Source: Streptomyces melanogenes (lineage in GTDB: Bacteria > Actinomycetota > Actinomycetes > Streptomycetales > Streptomycetaceae). Taken from it: a DNA stretch of 64,000 bases. The notes below the pieces were generated by a model that was not told the origin of the DNA, did not search any database, and saw only the letters and a program-made list of their open reading frames with translations. Of the stretch, positions 6,839-14,648 are shown in pieces. Position 1 is the stretch's first letter. Each line of letters starts with the position of its first letter. Location of the stretch: NCBI RefSeq assembly GCF_014649795.1, contig NZ_BMTS01000008.1, positions 124,001-188,000 on the forward strand, read 5' to 3'. A program made the translations under genes and the position numbers.

Positions 6839-8536
6839 CTAACGGGGCTGGTGCTCCTGCTCCTCCACCTGCTCGTGGCCGTGGCTGTCGCCGTGGCCGT
6901 GGCCCGAGGCCTGGATCTGCTTGTACTCCTCGACGGTGGCCTTGGGGACGTGCGAGCCCGGCCCGTACATGGCCTTGGCGAGCTTGGCGCGCAGCCGCTG
7001 GGAGCGGGTGGTCTTGCGCCGGACGCCGTTCGCGTCGACCTCCGGGCCCAGTTCGAAGGGCGCGGGCTGCTCGTGCTGGGTGAGCTTGTACAGCTGGCCC
7101 TGGTCGAGCGGCTCGTGCACCTCCACGTACTCACCGTGCGGCAGCCGCTTGATCATGCCGCTCTCCCGGCCGTGCAGCGCCTTGTCGCGGTCGCGGAGCT
7201 GGAGTCCGTGGCAGATGCGCTTGGTGACGATGAAGGTGAGCACCGGTCCGGCGAAGAAGGTGATCCGTACGAACCAGGTGATCGAGTTGATCGAGAGGTG
7301 GAAGTGGGTGGCCCACAGGTCGTTGCCGCCGCCGATCAGACACACGAAGTACATGGCCAGCCAGGCCGTGCCGAGGCCGGTGCGGACGGGGTGGTTGCGC
7401 GGCCGGTCCGCGATGTGGTGCTCGCGCTTGTCGCCGGTGACCCACGCCTCGATGAACGGATAGGCGCCGATCGCGGCGAGCAGCACCGGGAAGAGCATGA
7501 AGGGGATGAGGACGCCGAGGGCGAGCGTATGGCCCCAGGCGTTGATCTCCCAGCCCGGCATCACCCGGATCAGGCCCTCCGAGAAGCCCAGGTACCAGTC
7601 GGGTTGGGCCCCGGTCGAGACGAGGTCCGGCCGGTAGGGCCCCATCGCCCAGACGGGGTTGATGGTCGCCACCGCGCCCATGATCGTCAGCAGCCCGAAG
7701 ACCAGGAAGAAGAACCCGCCCGCCTTGGCGGTGTAGACGGGCATCAGAGGAGCGCCCACCACGTTCTTCTCGGTCCGTCCGGGACCGGCGAATTGGGTGT
7801 GTTTGTGGTAGAAGACCAGGATCAGATGGGTGACGACGAGCCCCAGGATGAGCCCTGGCAGCAGCAGCACGTGCGCCGAATAGAGCCGGGGAATGATGTC
7901 GTGCCCCGGGAACTCTCCGCCGAAGAGGAAGAAGGAGATGTACGTGCCGACGATCGGGATCGACAGGATGGCGCCGTCGGCGAACCGGATGCCGGTGCCG
8001 GAGAGCAGGTCGTCCGGGAGCGAGTAGCCGGTGAGGCCGGTGATGAGGGCCGTGAACAGGATGGTCCAGCCGAACAGCCAGTTCAGCTCGCGCGGCTTGC
8101 GGTAGGCCCCGGTGAAGAACACGCGCATCATGTGCACCAGCAGCCCGGCACAGAAGACCAGCGCGGACCAGTGGTGGACCTGACGGATCAGCAGCCCGCC
8201 GCGCACGTCGAAGCTGAGGTCGATGGTGGACTCGTAGGCCCTGGTCATCCGGACGCCGCTCAGCGGGGTGTACGAGCCGTTGTAGACGACCTCCACACCG
8301 CTCGGCTCGAAGAAGAGCGTCAGATAGATGCCGGTGAGTATGAGGACGAGAAAACTGTAGAGGCAGATCTCGCCGAACATGAAGGACCAGTGGTCCGGGA
8401 AGATCTTGCGCATCTGGGTCCGGGCGATGGAGTAGATGCCGAGGCGCCCGTCCGCCCAGTCGGCCAGCTTCTCGCCCTTCGCCGGCTCTTTGGGTCGCGC
8501 TGTGTCCTCGGTGCCGCTCCTGATATCGGTGCTCAT
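6839..8536 (-). CDS. Stand-alone cytochrome b subunit, QcrB paralogue
   Basis: This is a 565-residue integral membrane protein homologous to the cytochrome b of the actinobacterial cytochrome bcc complex, which oxidises menaquinol and binds two b haems. The haem ligand pairs are visible as VHHW...LLVHMM and SAHVLLLPG...VVTHLIL. The quinol-site motif is PDWYLGFSEG, the actinobacterial version of PEWY. Unlike the usual qcrCAB operon there is no qcrC, qcrA or cta gene nearby, and a strong terminator follows, so this is a second, monocistronic copy. The last 25 residues are rich in His, Gly and Glu (HGHGDSHGHEQ). The start at 8536 (MSTDIRS) is preferred over one 24 bp upstream. The partner is unknown; it may swap into the main complex. 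Confidence 0.88.
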   Translation of the reverse strand: MSTDIRSGTEDTARPKEPAKGEKLADWADGRLGIYSIARTQMRKIFPDHWSFMFGEICLYSFLVLILTGIYLTLFFEPSGVEVVYNGSYTPLSGVRMTRAYESTIDLSFDVRGGLLIRQVHHWSALVFCAGLLVHMMRVFFTGAYRKPRELNWLFGWTILFTALITGLTGYSLPDDLLSGTGIRFADGAILSIPIVGTYISFFLFGGEFPGHDIIPRLYSAHVLLLPGLILGLVVTHLILVFYHKHTQFAGPGRTEKNVVGAPLMPVYTAKAGGFFFLVFGLLTIMGAVATINPVWAMGPYRPDLVSTGAQPDWYLGFSEGLIRVMPGWEINAWGHTLALGVLIPFMLFPVLLAAIGAYPFIEAWVTGDKREHHIADRPRNHPVRTGLGTAWLAMYFVCLIGGGNDLWATHFHLSINSITWFVRITFFAGPVLTFIVTKRICHGLQLRDRDKALHGRESGMIKRLPHGEYVEVHEPLDQGQLYKLTQHEQPAPFELGPEVDANGVRRKTTRSQRLRAKLAKAMYGPGSHVPKATVEEYKQIQASGHGHGDSHGHEQVEEQEHQPR

Positions 8537-8577
8537 GCGTCTCCCCCTCAGGCGTTCCATCCCTCAAGGCCTGTAAC

Positions 8578-8605
8578 AGGGTAGACATCCGAACACCCGG
8601 GCCAA
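8578..8605 (-). promoter_or_regulatory. Possible promoter of the cytochrome b gene
   Basis: TTGGCC (8605-8600) and TACCCT (8583-8578) are spaced by 16 bp on the minus strand, ending about 40 bp upstream of the ATG. This is a weak but correctly placed match. Confidence 0.3.
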
Positions 8606-8681
8606 CAGCCCCCACCCGGACGCGAGTTGAGTGACCCGGGCCACGTGGTGACGCTGTGTTCCGGGCGGGGGCCGACCGCGA

Positions 8682-8716
8682 CACCCGCCGGACGCCTCGG
8701 ACACGCCCGGCGGGTG
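8682..8716 (-). terminator. Hairpin downstream of the 40-residue small ORF
   Basis: A perfect 10-bp inverted repeat CACCCGCCGG / CCGGCGGGTG with a 15-nt loop lies 9 bp past the stop of the small ORF. Its position supports that ORF being expressed as its own unit. Confidence 0.5.
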
Positions 8717-8724
8717 CCCGCGGG

Positions 8725-8847
8725 TCAGCCGCCGAGCGGGACCTCGCGCGGGACGAACTCCCAGGTGGGCTCGGACAAGGCGGTGACGGCGGCGATGGCT
8801 ATCGCCGCGGTGACGGCTGTGGCGGTGGCGGTGGCTGTGGCGTTCAA
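8725..8847 (-). CDS. Predicted 40-residue hydrophobic small protein
   Basis: I do not recognise a characterised family. A TTG start at 8847 has AGGGGAG six bases upstream. The product begins MNATATATATAVTAAIAIAAV, giving one Ala/Thr/Val-rich hydrophobic stretch of about 20 residues. It ends with SEPTWEFVPREVPLGG, which looks like a folded or conserved tail rather than random translation. Almost every codon ends in G or C, and a hairpin follows the stop. It lies between the cytochrome b gene and a tRNA gene, all on the minus strand. It could be a small membrane protein or a cleaved peptide precursor. The Thr-Ala dipeptide repeats could also be low-complexity noise. Confidence 0.5.
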   Translation of the reverse strand: MNATATATATAVTAAIAIAAVTALSEPTWEFVPREVPLGG

Positions 8848-9180
8848 GTGCTGCTCCCCTGCGAGGTGTTCGGTGGGGTGGGGGTGACGGCGGAGATGGC
8901 GGTACCGGCGGCGCCGTGACAACGGCGGCTCGCGATGGGACGCCTAAGAATACCTACCGAGCGGTTCATTTTGCCAGCGGCGGTGCAAGCTCAAGTAGGC
9001 CTCAAATGCCACAGAAGACTCAGGAACGGGATCTTCCATCGAATGGAACCAGGCACTTCGGTCTTATTTCGGTGCGCGAACCAGGACGCCGCTCACTACG
9101 GACGTGGGTCGTGTGTACCGCGTCCGGCTATAGCGGGAGTCGCGAGGGGCGCCGGGCCGCATGCGCACCGGCCCCGGAAA
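8848..9180. other. Intergenic stretch without a convincing gene
   Basis: About 330 bp lie between the small ORF and the tRNA terminator. GC content is visibly lower from 8940 to 9110 than in flanking DNA. Open frames here have no ribosome-binding site and run antisense through the tRNA. I see no integrase, direct repeat or att-like duplication of the tRNA 3' end. Confidence 0.5.
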
Positions 9181-9208
9181 CGCAGAAAACCCCAGATCGA
9201 CTGGGGTT
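9181..9208 (-). terminator. Rho-independent terminator of tRNA-Leu
   Basis: An 8-bp stem AACCCCAG / CTGGGGTT with a 5-nt loop is followed on the minus strand by TTTTCTG. It is a canonical hairpin plus U-run, placed 15 bp after the tRNA CCA end. Confidence 0.82.
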
Positions 9209-9222
9209 CTCGCTGGTGTTGC

Positions 9223-9310
9223 TGGTGTCCGAGGGGGGACTTGAACCCCCACGCCCGATAAAGGGCACTAGCACCTCAAGCTAGCGCGTCTGCCATTCCG
9301 CCACCCGGAC
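9223..9310 (-). tRNA. tRNA-Leu (anticodon GAG)
   Basis: Read on the minus strand, the acceptor stem GTCCGGG (9310-9304) pairs with CTCGGAC (9233-9227, one G-U pair). The discriminator A is at 9226, and an encoded CCA follows at 9225-9223. The anticodon loop is TTGAGGT within a GCTAGC/GCTAGT stem, giving anticodon GAG, which reads CUC and CUU. A long variable arm and the GGTTCAAGTCC T-arm are present, as expected for class II tRNA-Leu. Confidence 0.96.
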
Positions 9311-9354
9311 TAGGTGTGTGTCTCGCGGGCTTTTCCCCCGCGGCGACAGAGATA

Positions 9355-9383
9355 ACTCTACCAGGGGTTTGAGGTGGTGTTCA
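9355..9383 (-). promoter_or_regulatory. Promoter of tRNA-Leu
   Basis: On the minus strand, TGAACA (9383-9378) and TAGAGT (9360-9355) are spaced by exactly 17 bp. They end about 45 bp before the tRNA 5' end, leaving a short leader that contains a GCGGGGGAAAAGCCCGC hairpin. Confidence 0.6.
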
Positions 9384-9599
9384 CCCGCATATTGCGTGGT
9401 CAGGCGATCGCGGGGCCTTGGCATGGGTGACGGTCGGGCTCCTCGGCCGTTGATCGCCCGAACGGGGGCCGAGGGTGGTCGTTCGGGCACTCAGCGTGAA
9501 ACCCGCAGGGGCGGCGTCCGCGCCACCATGTGGGTACGGCCGTGGGCTCGCCGGGCGTGGGGCCCGGGTCGCGCGGGGTGCGGGCCCTAGCCTCGGGGC

Positions 9600-10904
9600 G
9601 TGGGCAACGGCGAGCGTTATCGGCGGCCCCGGATGCTGTCTCCGCTGCGGGAGCATCTGCGGGACACCTTCTGGTTCGCGCCGAGCGCGGCGCTGGTGCT
9701 GGTGTACGTGCTGTGGCAGCTGGCGTACTGGCTGGACACGGCGATCGTCGACGAGCTCCAGCGGCAGCGGGAGTACGACGCGGTCAGCGAGCTGATCGGG
9801 GTCGTCGACGATCTGAAGACCGTGATCACCACGGTCAGCTCGGCGATGATGACCTTCATCGGTGTCGTCTTCAGCATCTCACTGGTCGCCGTGCAGATGG
9901 CGAGCGGGCAGTTCACCCCGCGCGTGGTGCGGATCTTCGTACGGTCCCGGATCACCAAGCTGACCTTCGCCGTCTTCCTGGCGACCTTCGCTCTGTCGCT
10001 GCTCGTCCTCACCTCGTACAGCGGGGTGACCGATCCCAAGCTCGTGGACAGCGTGCCCATCGCGCAGAGCCTGCTCACGATCGGCATGGTCACGCTGAGT
10101 CTGCTGCTCTTCATCGCGTACGTGAACGCCACGCTGCGGTTGATGCGCGTCGGGCACGTCGTCGACCGGATCACCGCCGAGGCGTTCCGGGTGGTGCAGA
10201 AGATGCCGCAGGGAGGCGTGGGCGAGGAGCCGGCGGCGGAGAGCGGGCAGATCGGGCACAGCGGGCGGGCCGGGGTGCTGCGGGACGTGAACATCGCGCG
10301 GCTCGTGCGCGCGGCCCGGCGCCAGGGCGTCGTGCTGCGGCTGATCCCCCGGATCGGGGACTTCGTGGTGCCGGGCACGCCCGTGCTCGCGGTGCACGGC
10401 GGTCGGGCGCCGTCGCGCGGCGCGCTCGGGTACACCGTGTCGGTGGGGGTGGAGCGCACGTTCCACCAGGACCTCGGGTTCGGGCTGCGGCAGCTCTGTG
10501 ACATCGCGCTGCGGGCCCTCTCCCCCGCCGTGAACGATCCGACGACGGCCGTGCAGTGCCTCGACCGGATCGTGCAGCTGCTCGCCGAGCTCGCCCACCG
10601 GCCGCTCGGCGCGGTGGGACACCGTGACCGCCGGGGTGCCGTACGGCTGGTGCAGCCCGTCCCCTCCTGGGAGGACCTCGTCGACCTCGGCTTCACCGAG
10701 ATCCGTATCTACGCCGTCGGCAGCCCGCAGGTCACCCGGCGGATCGTGGCGGCCCTGGACGAGCTGCTGCGGCTGGCTCCCGAGCAGCGGCGCCCGCCGC
10801 TCCTGCGGCACCGGGCCCTGCTCGTCCACGCCGTGGAACGAGACGTTCCGGAGGCGGCCGAGCGGGCGTTCGCGCTGGAGGCCGACCGGCAGGGGATCGG
10901 CTAG
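9600..10904 (+). CDS. DUF2254 family membrane protein
   Basis: This is a 434-residue predicted membrane protein. The N-terminal half has about four hydrophobic segments. One is near FWFAPSAALVLVYVLWQLAY (residues 20-40), and others lie at SSAMMTFIGVVFSISLVAVQ, LTFAVFLATFALSLLVL and LLTIGMVTLSLLLFIAYVNA. The C-terminal half (from about residue 215) is soluble. It contains GDFVVPGTPVLAVH and DIALRALSPAVNDPTTAVQC, both typical of DUF2254. The family's biochemical function is not established. The GTG start at 9600 has only a weak CGGGG element before it; an ATG at 9633 is the alternative. The gene stands alone, between the tRNA and the peroxiredoxin gene. Confidence 0.82.
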   Translation: MGNGERYRRPRMLSPLREHLRDTFWFAPSAALVLVYVLWQLAYWLDTAIVDELQRQREYDAVSELIGVVDDLKTVITTVSSAMMTFIGVVFSISLVAVQMASGQFTPRVVRIFVRSRITKLTFAVFLATFALSLLVLTSYSGVTDPKLVDSVPIAQSLLTIGMVTLSLLLFIAYVNATLRLMRVGHVVDRITAEAFRVVQKMPQGGVGEEPAAESGQIGHSGRAGVLRDVNIARLVRAARRQGVVLRLIPRIGDFVVPGTPVLAVHGGRAPSRGALGYTVSVGVERTFHQDLGFGLRQLCDIALRALSPAVNDPTTAVQCLDRIVQLLAELAHRPLGAVGHRDRRGAVRLVQPVPSWEDLVDLGFTEIRIYAVGSPQVTRRIVAALDELLRLAPEQRRPPLLRHRALLVHAVERDVPEAAERAFALEADRQGIG

Positions 10905-10969
10905 CGCCTGCCCGCCCCGGCTCCCGCCCTCCCCGTCGGCAGCCCCTCCGTCAGTGGTTGACTGCGCCC

Positions 10970-11425
10970 ATGAGAATTGGCGACAAGGTCGACGACTTCA
11001 AGCTCCCCGACGAGACGGGCACCCTGCGCACCCTCTCCGAGCTGGTGACCCAGGGCCCGGTGGTGCTCTTCTTCTACCCGGCCGCCTTCACCCCCGGCTG
11101 CACCGCCGAGGCGTGCCACTTCCGCGACATCGCCGGGGAGTTCCGGGCGCTCGGGGCCCAGCCGATCGGCATCAGCGCCGACGCGGTGGAGCGGCAGGCC
11201 GAGTTCGCGCAGAAGCACTCCTTCGGCTATCCCCTGCTCTCGGACTCCGACGGCACGGTACGGGAGCTGTTCGGCGTCAAGCGCGGGTTCAGCATCGCCC
11301 CGACCAAGCGTGTCACCTTCGTCATCGACACCGACCTGCGGGTGCTGGAGGTCGTCAAGAGCGAGCTCCGGATGAGCGTCCACGCCGACCGCGCCCTCGC
11401 CGCCCTGCGCAAGCGCGACGCGTAG
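10970..11425 (+). CDS. Peroxiredoxin, Bcp/PrxQ type
   Basis: This is a 151-residue cytoplasmic thiol peroxidase that reduces hydroperoxides with electrons from thioredoxin. The active-site motif FTPGCTAEAC places the peroxidatic Cys at residue 44 and a second Cys five residues later at 49, the spacing of atypical two-Cys PrxQ/Bcp enzymes. The rest of the thioredoxin fold (VVLFFYPAAF, SADAVERQAEF, YPLLSD) is complete. The ATG at 10970 gives the usual N-terminus MRIGDKVDDFKLPDE. A TTG four codons upstream is possible but adds nothing conserved. A strong hairpin follows. Confidence 0.9.
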   Translation: MRIGDKVDDFKLPDETGTLRTLSELVTQGPVVLFFYPAAFTPGCTAEACHFRDIAGEFRALGAQPIGISADAVERQAEFAQKHSFGYPLLSDSDGTVRELFGVKRGFSIAPTKRVTFVIDTDLRVLEVVKSELRMSVHADRALAALRKRDA

Positions 11426-11467
11426 GCCGTCGGTATCCCCCCGTACGCGTGAGGGCACGCCGCCGGT

Positions 11468-11513
11468 CCGGCTGGCCGGGGTCGGGGGTGCTGCTCCGAC
11501 CCCGGCCAGCCGG
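11468..11513. terminator. Strong bidirectional terminator, 18-bp perfect stem
   Basis: CCGGCTGGCCGGGGTCGG at 11468-11485 is perfectly complementary to 11496-11513, with a 10-nt loop. It lies between the convergent peroxiredoxin and aldehyde dehydrogenase genes. Confidence 0.85.
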
Positions 11514-11556
11514 TCGTGTACTCAAGCCGTTCGCGTACTCAGGAAGCCGACGCCTC

Positions 11557-13092
11557 CTACGCGTACGACTCCGGGAAGTTCCCCGGCAGCCGCTCCCCCG
11601 CCGGGCCCTCGGTGACCGCCCGCACCAGCAGCTCGCCGCCGACGAAGGCGCCGCGCCACGAGGCGCCGAAGCCACCGAACAGCTCCTCGCGGTCGCCGCG
11701 CGAACGCGGCTTGCCCCGGCCGACCTTGAACGCCCGGATCTGCGGCGCCAGGCGGGCGTACGTCTCGGGGTCGTCGGTCGACAGGCTGGCGACCAGGGCC
11801 CCGTTCGAGGCGTTCATGGCGGCCAGGAGCTCCGCCTCCGTGTCGACCAGGACGATGGTGTCGACCGGGCCGAACGGCTCCGCGTGGAACAGCGGTGAGG
11901 ACGAGGGCGGGTTGAGCAGGCTCACCGGCGGCAGGTACGCGCTGGTGTCCTGGCCCGGCAGGAACCGGCCGTCGGCGAGGCCGCCCCGGTGCAGCGGGAC
12001 GGCGCCCCGGTCGATCGCCTCGGCGACCTGGTCGCCCAGCTCCTTCGCCTTCGCCGCGTTGATCAGCGGCCCGAAGTCCAGCTCGGGCAGGGCGTCTTCG
12101 GGGTGCTCGACCGCGAGGGGGTGGCCCGTGCGGACGGTGTGGACCGCCGGGAGGTACGCGGCGAGGAACCGGTCGAAGAGCGCGCGCTGCACGACGAACC
12201 TCGGATACGCGGTGCACCGCTGCTTGCCGTAGTCGTACAGCTTCGGGATGACGGCGGACAGCGCGTCCCAGTCCGTGTAGTTCCAGATTCCCCAGGTGTT
12301 GAGTCCTTCCTGTTCGAGGATGTGCCGCTTGCCGATGTCGGTGACGGCCGTGGCGATGCGCGCGCCGGTGTCGCGCCCGCCCACGAACGACACACAGCCG
12401 ATCTCCGGCGAGCGCACCAGGGCCTCGGAGAGCTCGCCGCCGCTGCCGCTGACGAGGGTGACGGGGATGCCCTCGCGCGCGGCCAGCGCACTGGCCAGGG
12501 TGAGGCAGGAAAGGCCGCCGTCGGTCGGGGTCTTGGCGATGACCGCGTTGCCCGCCAGTGCCTGTACCAGCATGGCGTGAACGAGCACGCTCATCGGATA
12601 GTTCCAGCTCGCGATGTTGGAGACGGGGCCGTCGAGCGGGGTGCGGCCCTCCAGCATCGCGTCGATGTTCTCCACGTACCAGCGGACCCCGTCGATGGCC
12701 CGGTCCACGTCCGCCTGGGCCAGCTTCCAGGGCTTGCCTATCTCCCAGACGAGGAGCAGGGCGAGGAGTTCGCGGTGTTCGGTGAGCGCGTCGAGGGTGG
12801 CTCCGACGCGGGCGCGGCGCTCGGGCAGCGGGATGTGCCGCCAGGCGCGGTGCTGGTCGAGGGAGGCGCGGACCGCCTGTCGGGCGGTGGGCGCGTCGAG
12901 TCGCGGCGGGCCCGCGATGGGGCTGCCGTCGATCGGGCTGGTGGCCGGCAGGGCGCGTCCGTCGGGCTGCCACTGGCCGTTCCAGAGGTTGAGGACGCGG
13001 TCGTCCCGGAAAGCCTCGGGGGCGATCGCCCGGCAGCGCTGCCAGGCGTCGGTCCAGGCGGTGCCGGGCTTGAGGATGAGGGTGGGTGCCAT
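11557..13092 (-). CDS. Aldehyde dehydrogenase family protein
   Basis: This is a 511-residue NAD(P)-dependent aldehyde dehydrogenase-fold enzyme. Family landmarks are SWNYP (oxyanion Asn), AKTPTDGG in the cofactor site, FVGGRDTG (Rossmann turn), the general-base region ILEQEGLN, and KQRCTA with the catalytic Cys near residue 310. The EQEGLN motif departs from the usual ELGGK, so this is a divergent subgroup rather than a betaine-aldehyde-type enzyme, and I cannot name the substrate. The ATG at 13092 has GGAG eight bases upstream; an upstream ATG at 13227 adds unrelated residues. It is monocistronic, with a strong terminator after it. Confidence 0.8.
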   Translation of the reverse strand: MAPTLILKPGTAWTDAWQRCRAIAPEAFRDDRVLNLWNGQWQPDGRALPATSPIDGSPIAGPPRLDAPTARQAVRASLDQHRAWRHIPLPERRARVGATLDALTEHRELLALLLVWEIGKPWKLAQADVDRAIDGVRWYVENIDAMLEGRTPLDGPVSNIASWNYPMSVLVHAMLVQALAGNAVIAKTPTDGGLSCLTLASALAAREGIPVTLVSGSGGELSEALVRSPEIGCVSFVGGRDTGARIATAVTDIGKRHILEQEGLNTWGIWNYTDWDALSAVIPKLYDYGKQRCTAYPRFVVQRALFDRFLAAYLPAVHTVRTGHPLAVEHPEDALPELDFGPLINAAKAKELGDQVAEAIDRGAVPLHRGGLADGRFLPGQDTSAYLPPVSLLNPPSSSPLFHAEPFGPVDTIVLVDTEAELLAAMNASNGALVASLSTDDPETYARLAPQIRAFKVGRGKPRSRGDREELFGGFGASWRGAFVGGELLVRAVTEGPAGERLPGNFPESYA

Positions 13093-13419
13093 CTGTGGGT
13101 CTCCGCTCGGGTCGGGCGGGGCAGGAAGTGGCGCTGGCCGCCCTCGCACCGGGCGGCCGTACGGCGACGTTAGTGACTCGGAGACCTGCCGCGATACGCA
13201 CCCACGGTCAATTATGAGTGACATCACTTGAGGCCGGGGGCTGTTGGGCGCGCGTGTGCCCGGCCGGGCGGTCGATGCCCGCGCACAGCCAGTGGTCCTG
13301 CCCCCGGGTGCGGTGAACCCTCGGTGTCAGGTCACGCGCCGTCAGCGACGACCCTCGCGCGGCCCGACGGCGACGTCGAGAGCGACGTGCCCGCGCGGAT
13401 GCCCCGGCCCCTGCTCCCG
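13093..13419. other. Intergenic region between two minus-strand genes
   Basis: No coding frame is convincing. It should contain the promoter of the aldehyde dehydrogenase gene. An AT-rich patch with a short GTGA-CA-TCAC inverted repeat lies near 13210-13225, the likeliest operator or promoter position. Confidence 0.4.
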
Positions 13420-14367
13420 TCACGGGCAGCGGATGACCTGTCCCGCGTACGACAGGTTGCCGCCGAAGCCGAAGAGCAGGACCGGGGCGCCGGTGCGGAT
13501 CTCGCCGCGTTCCACCAGCTTGGACAGGGCCATCGGGATGCTGGCGGCCGAGGTGTTGCCGGAGTCGACGACATCGCGGGCGATCACCGCGTTCACCGCG
13601 CCGATCTTGCGGGCCACCGGCTCGATGATGCGGAGGTTGGCCTGGTGCAGGACGACGGCGGCCAGCTCCTCCGGGGTCACCCCGGCGCGCTCGCACACCC
13701 GACGGGCGATCGGCGGCAGCTGGGTGGTGGCCCAGCGGTAGACGGCCTGGCCCTCCTGGGCGAAGACGGGCGGGGTGCCCTCGATCCGTACGGCGTGGCC
13801 CATCTCGGGGACCGAGCCCCACAGGACCGGGCCGATCAGCTCCTCGTCCGCGGCCTCCACCACGGCGGCGCCCGCGCCGTCGCCGACCAGGACGCACGTG
13901 GTGCGGTCGGTCCAGTCGGTGACCCCGGTCATCTTGTCGGCGCCGATGACCAGGGCCCGGGTGGACGAGCCGGCCCGGACCGCGTGGTCGGCGGTGGCCA
14001 GGGCGTGGGTGAAGCCCGCGCAGACGACGTTGAGGTCCATGACGGCGGGCGAGCCCATGCCGAGGCGGGCGGCGACCCGGGCCGCGGTGTTCGGGGAGCG
14101 GTCGATCGCGGTGGAGGTGGCGACCAGGACCAGGTCGATGTCGGCGGGGGTCAGCCCGGCTGCGGCCAGCGCCTTGGCGCCGGCGTGCGCGGCCAGCTCG
14201 TCGACGGGTTCGTCGGGCCCGGCGACGTGGCGGGTGCGGATGCCGACCCGGCTGCTGATCCACTCGTCGCTGGTCTCGACCATGGCGGCGAGCTCGTCGT
14301 TGGTGAGCACCTTGGCGGGCTGGTAGTGCCCGAGCGCGACGACGCGTGAACCTCGCAAGCCGGTCAT
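13420..14367 (-). CDS. 3-oxoacyl-ACP synthase III (FabH-like)
   Basis: This is a 315-residue KAS III enzyme that condenses an acyl-CoA starter with malonyl-ACP. The catalytic triad is complete: Cys116 in LNVVCAGFTHAL, His241 in VLHQANLRI and Asn271 in DSGNTSAASIP. The C-terminal GFGGNLSYAGQV loop is also present. There is no fab operon around it (no fabD, acpP or fabF), so it is an accessory FabH. Such copies typically prime a specialised lipid or polyketide, or act as acyltransferases. The ATG at 14367 has GAGGGGAAA upstream. It is divergent from fdhD. Confidence 0.88.
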   Translation of the reverse strand: MTGLRGSRVVALGHYQPAKVLTNDELAAMVETSDEWISSRVGIRTRHVAGPDEPVDELAAHAGAKALAAAGLTPADIDLVLVATSTAIDRSPNTAARVAARLGMGSPAVMDLNVVCAGFTHALATADHAVRAGSSTRALVIGADKMTGVTDWTDRTTCVLVGDGAGAAVVEAADEELIGPVLWGSVPEMGHAVRIEGTPPVFAQEGQAVYRWATTQLPPIARRVCERAGVTPEELAAVVLHQANLRIIEPVARKIGAVNAVIARDVVDSGNTSAASIPMALSKLVERGEIRTGAPVLLFGFGGNLSYAGQVIRCP

Positions 14368-14648
14368 GCCGCGGTTTCCCCTCGTAGGACATCAGGAGCC
14401 ATCCAGTCTTCGTGGCTACCGACCGGTACAGGGGCAAGAGATCCAACAGGCTTCCCGGCGTGCCTTTGGAGCCTTGTGTCAGCTCCCGAGGGTCTTGCGC
14501 GTACCGCGGCGCCGACTGACGCCTCACTTTCCCCGTGCAGGACAATGAGCTCGTCGAGGTCACCTCGCCGCACGACGGCCCGGTGACCCACGGCACCCTC
14601 GCATCAAGGGCCGCTTCGGCCTCCAGCACGTACAGAATCGGGAATGAG

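Noticed and set aside
6743..8584. Long plus-strand open frame opposite the cytochrome b gene
   Set aside because: It is low complexity and lacks hydrophobic or catalytic motifs, while the minus strand shows all haem ligands of QcrB.
8916..9284. Plus-strand open frames running across the tRNA-Leu gene and ending in SEGGLEPPRPIKGTSTSS-like sequence
   Set aside because: This peptide is simply the antisense translation of the class II tRNA T-arm and variable arm. The frames have no ribosome-binding site and the tRNA evidence is overwhelming.
8848..9310. Possible integrative element or att site at tRNA-Leu(GAG)
   Set aside because: The lower GC next to the tRNA 3' end is suggestive, but there is no integrase gene, no second copy of the tRNA end within the window, and the tRNA has its own intact terminator.
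11557..13092. Identification of the aldehyde dehydrogenase as PaaN of phenylacetate degradation
   Set aside because: It lacks the PaaN-type N-terminus and any other paa gene nearby. The general aldehyde dehydrogenase call is all that the motifs support.
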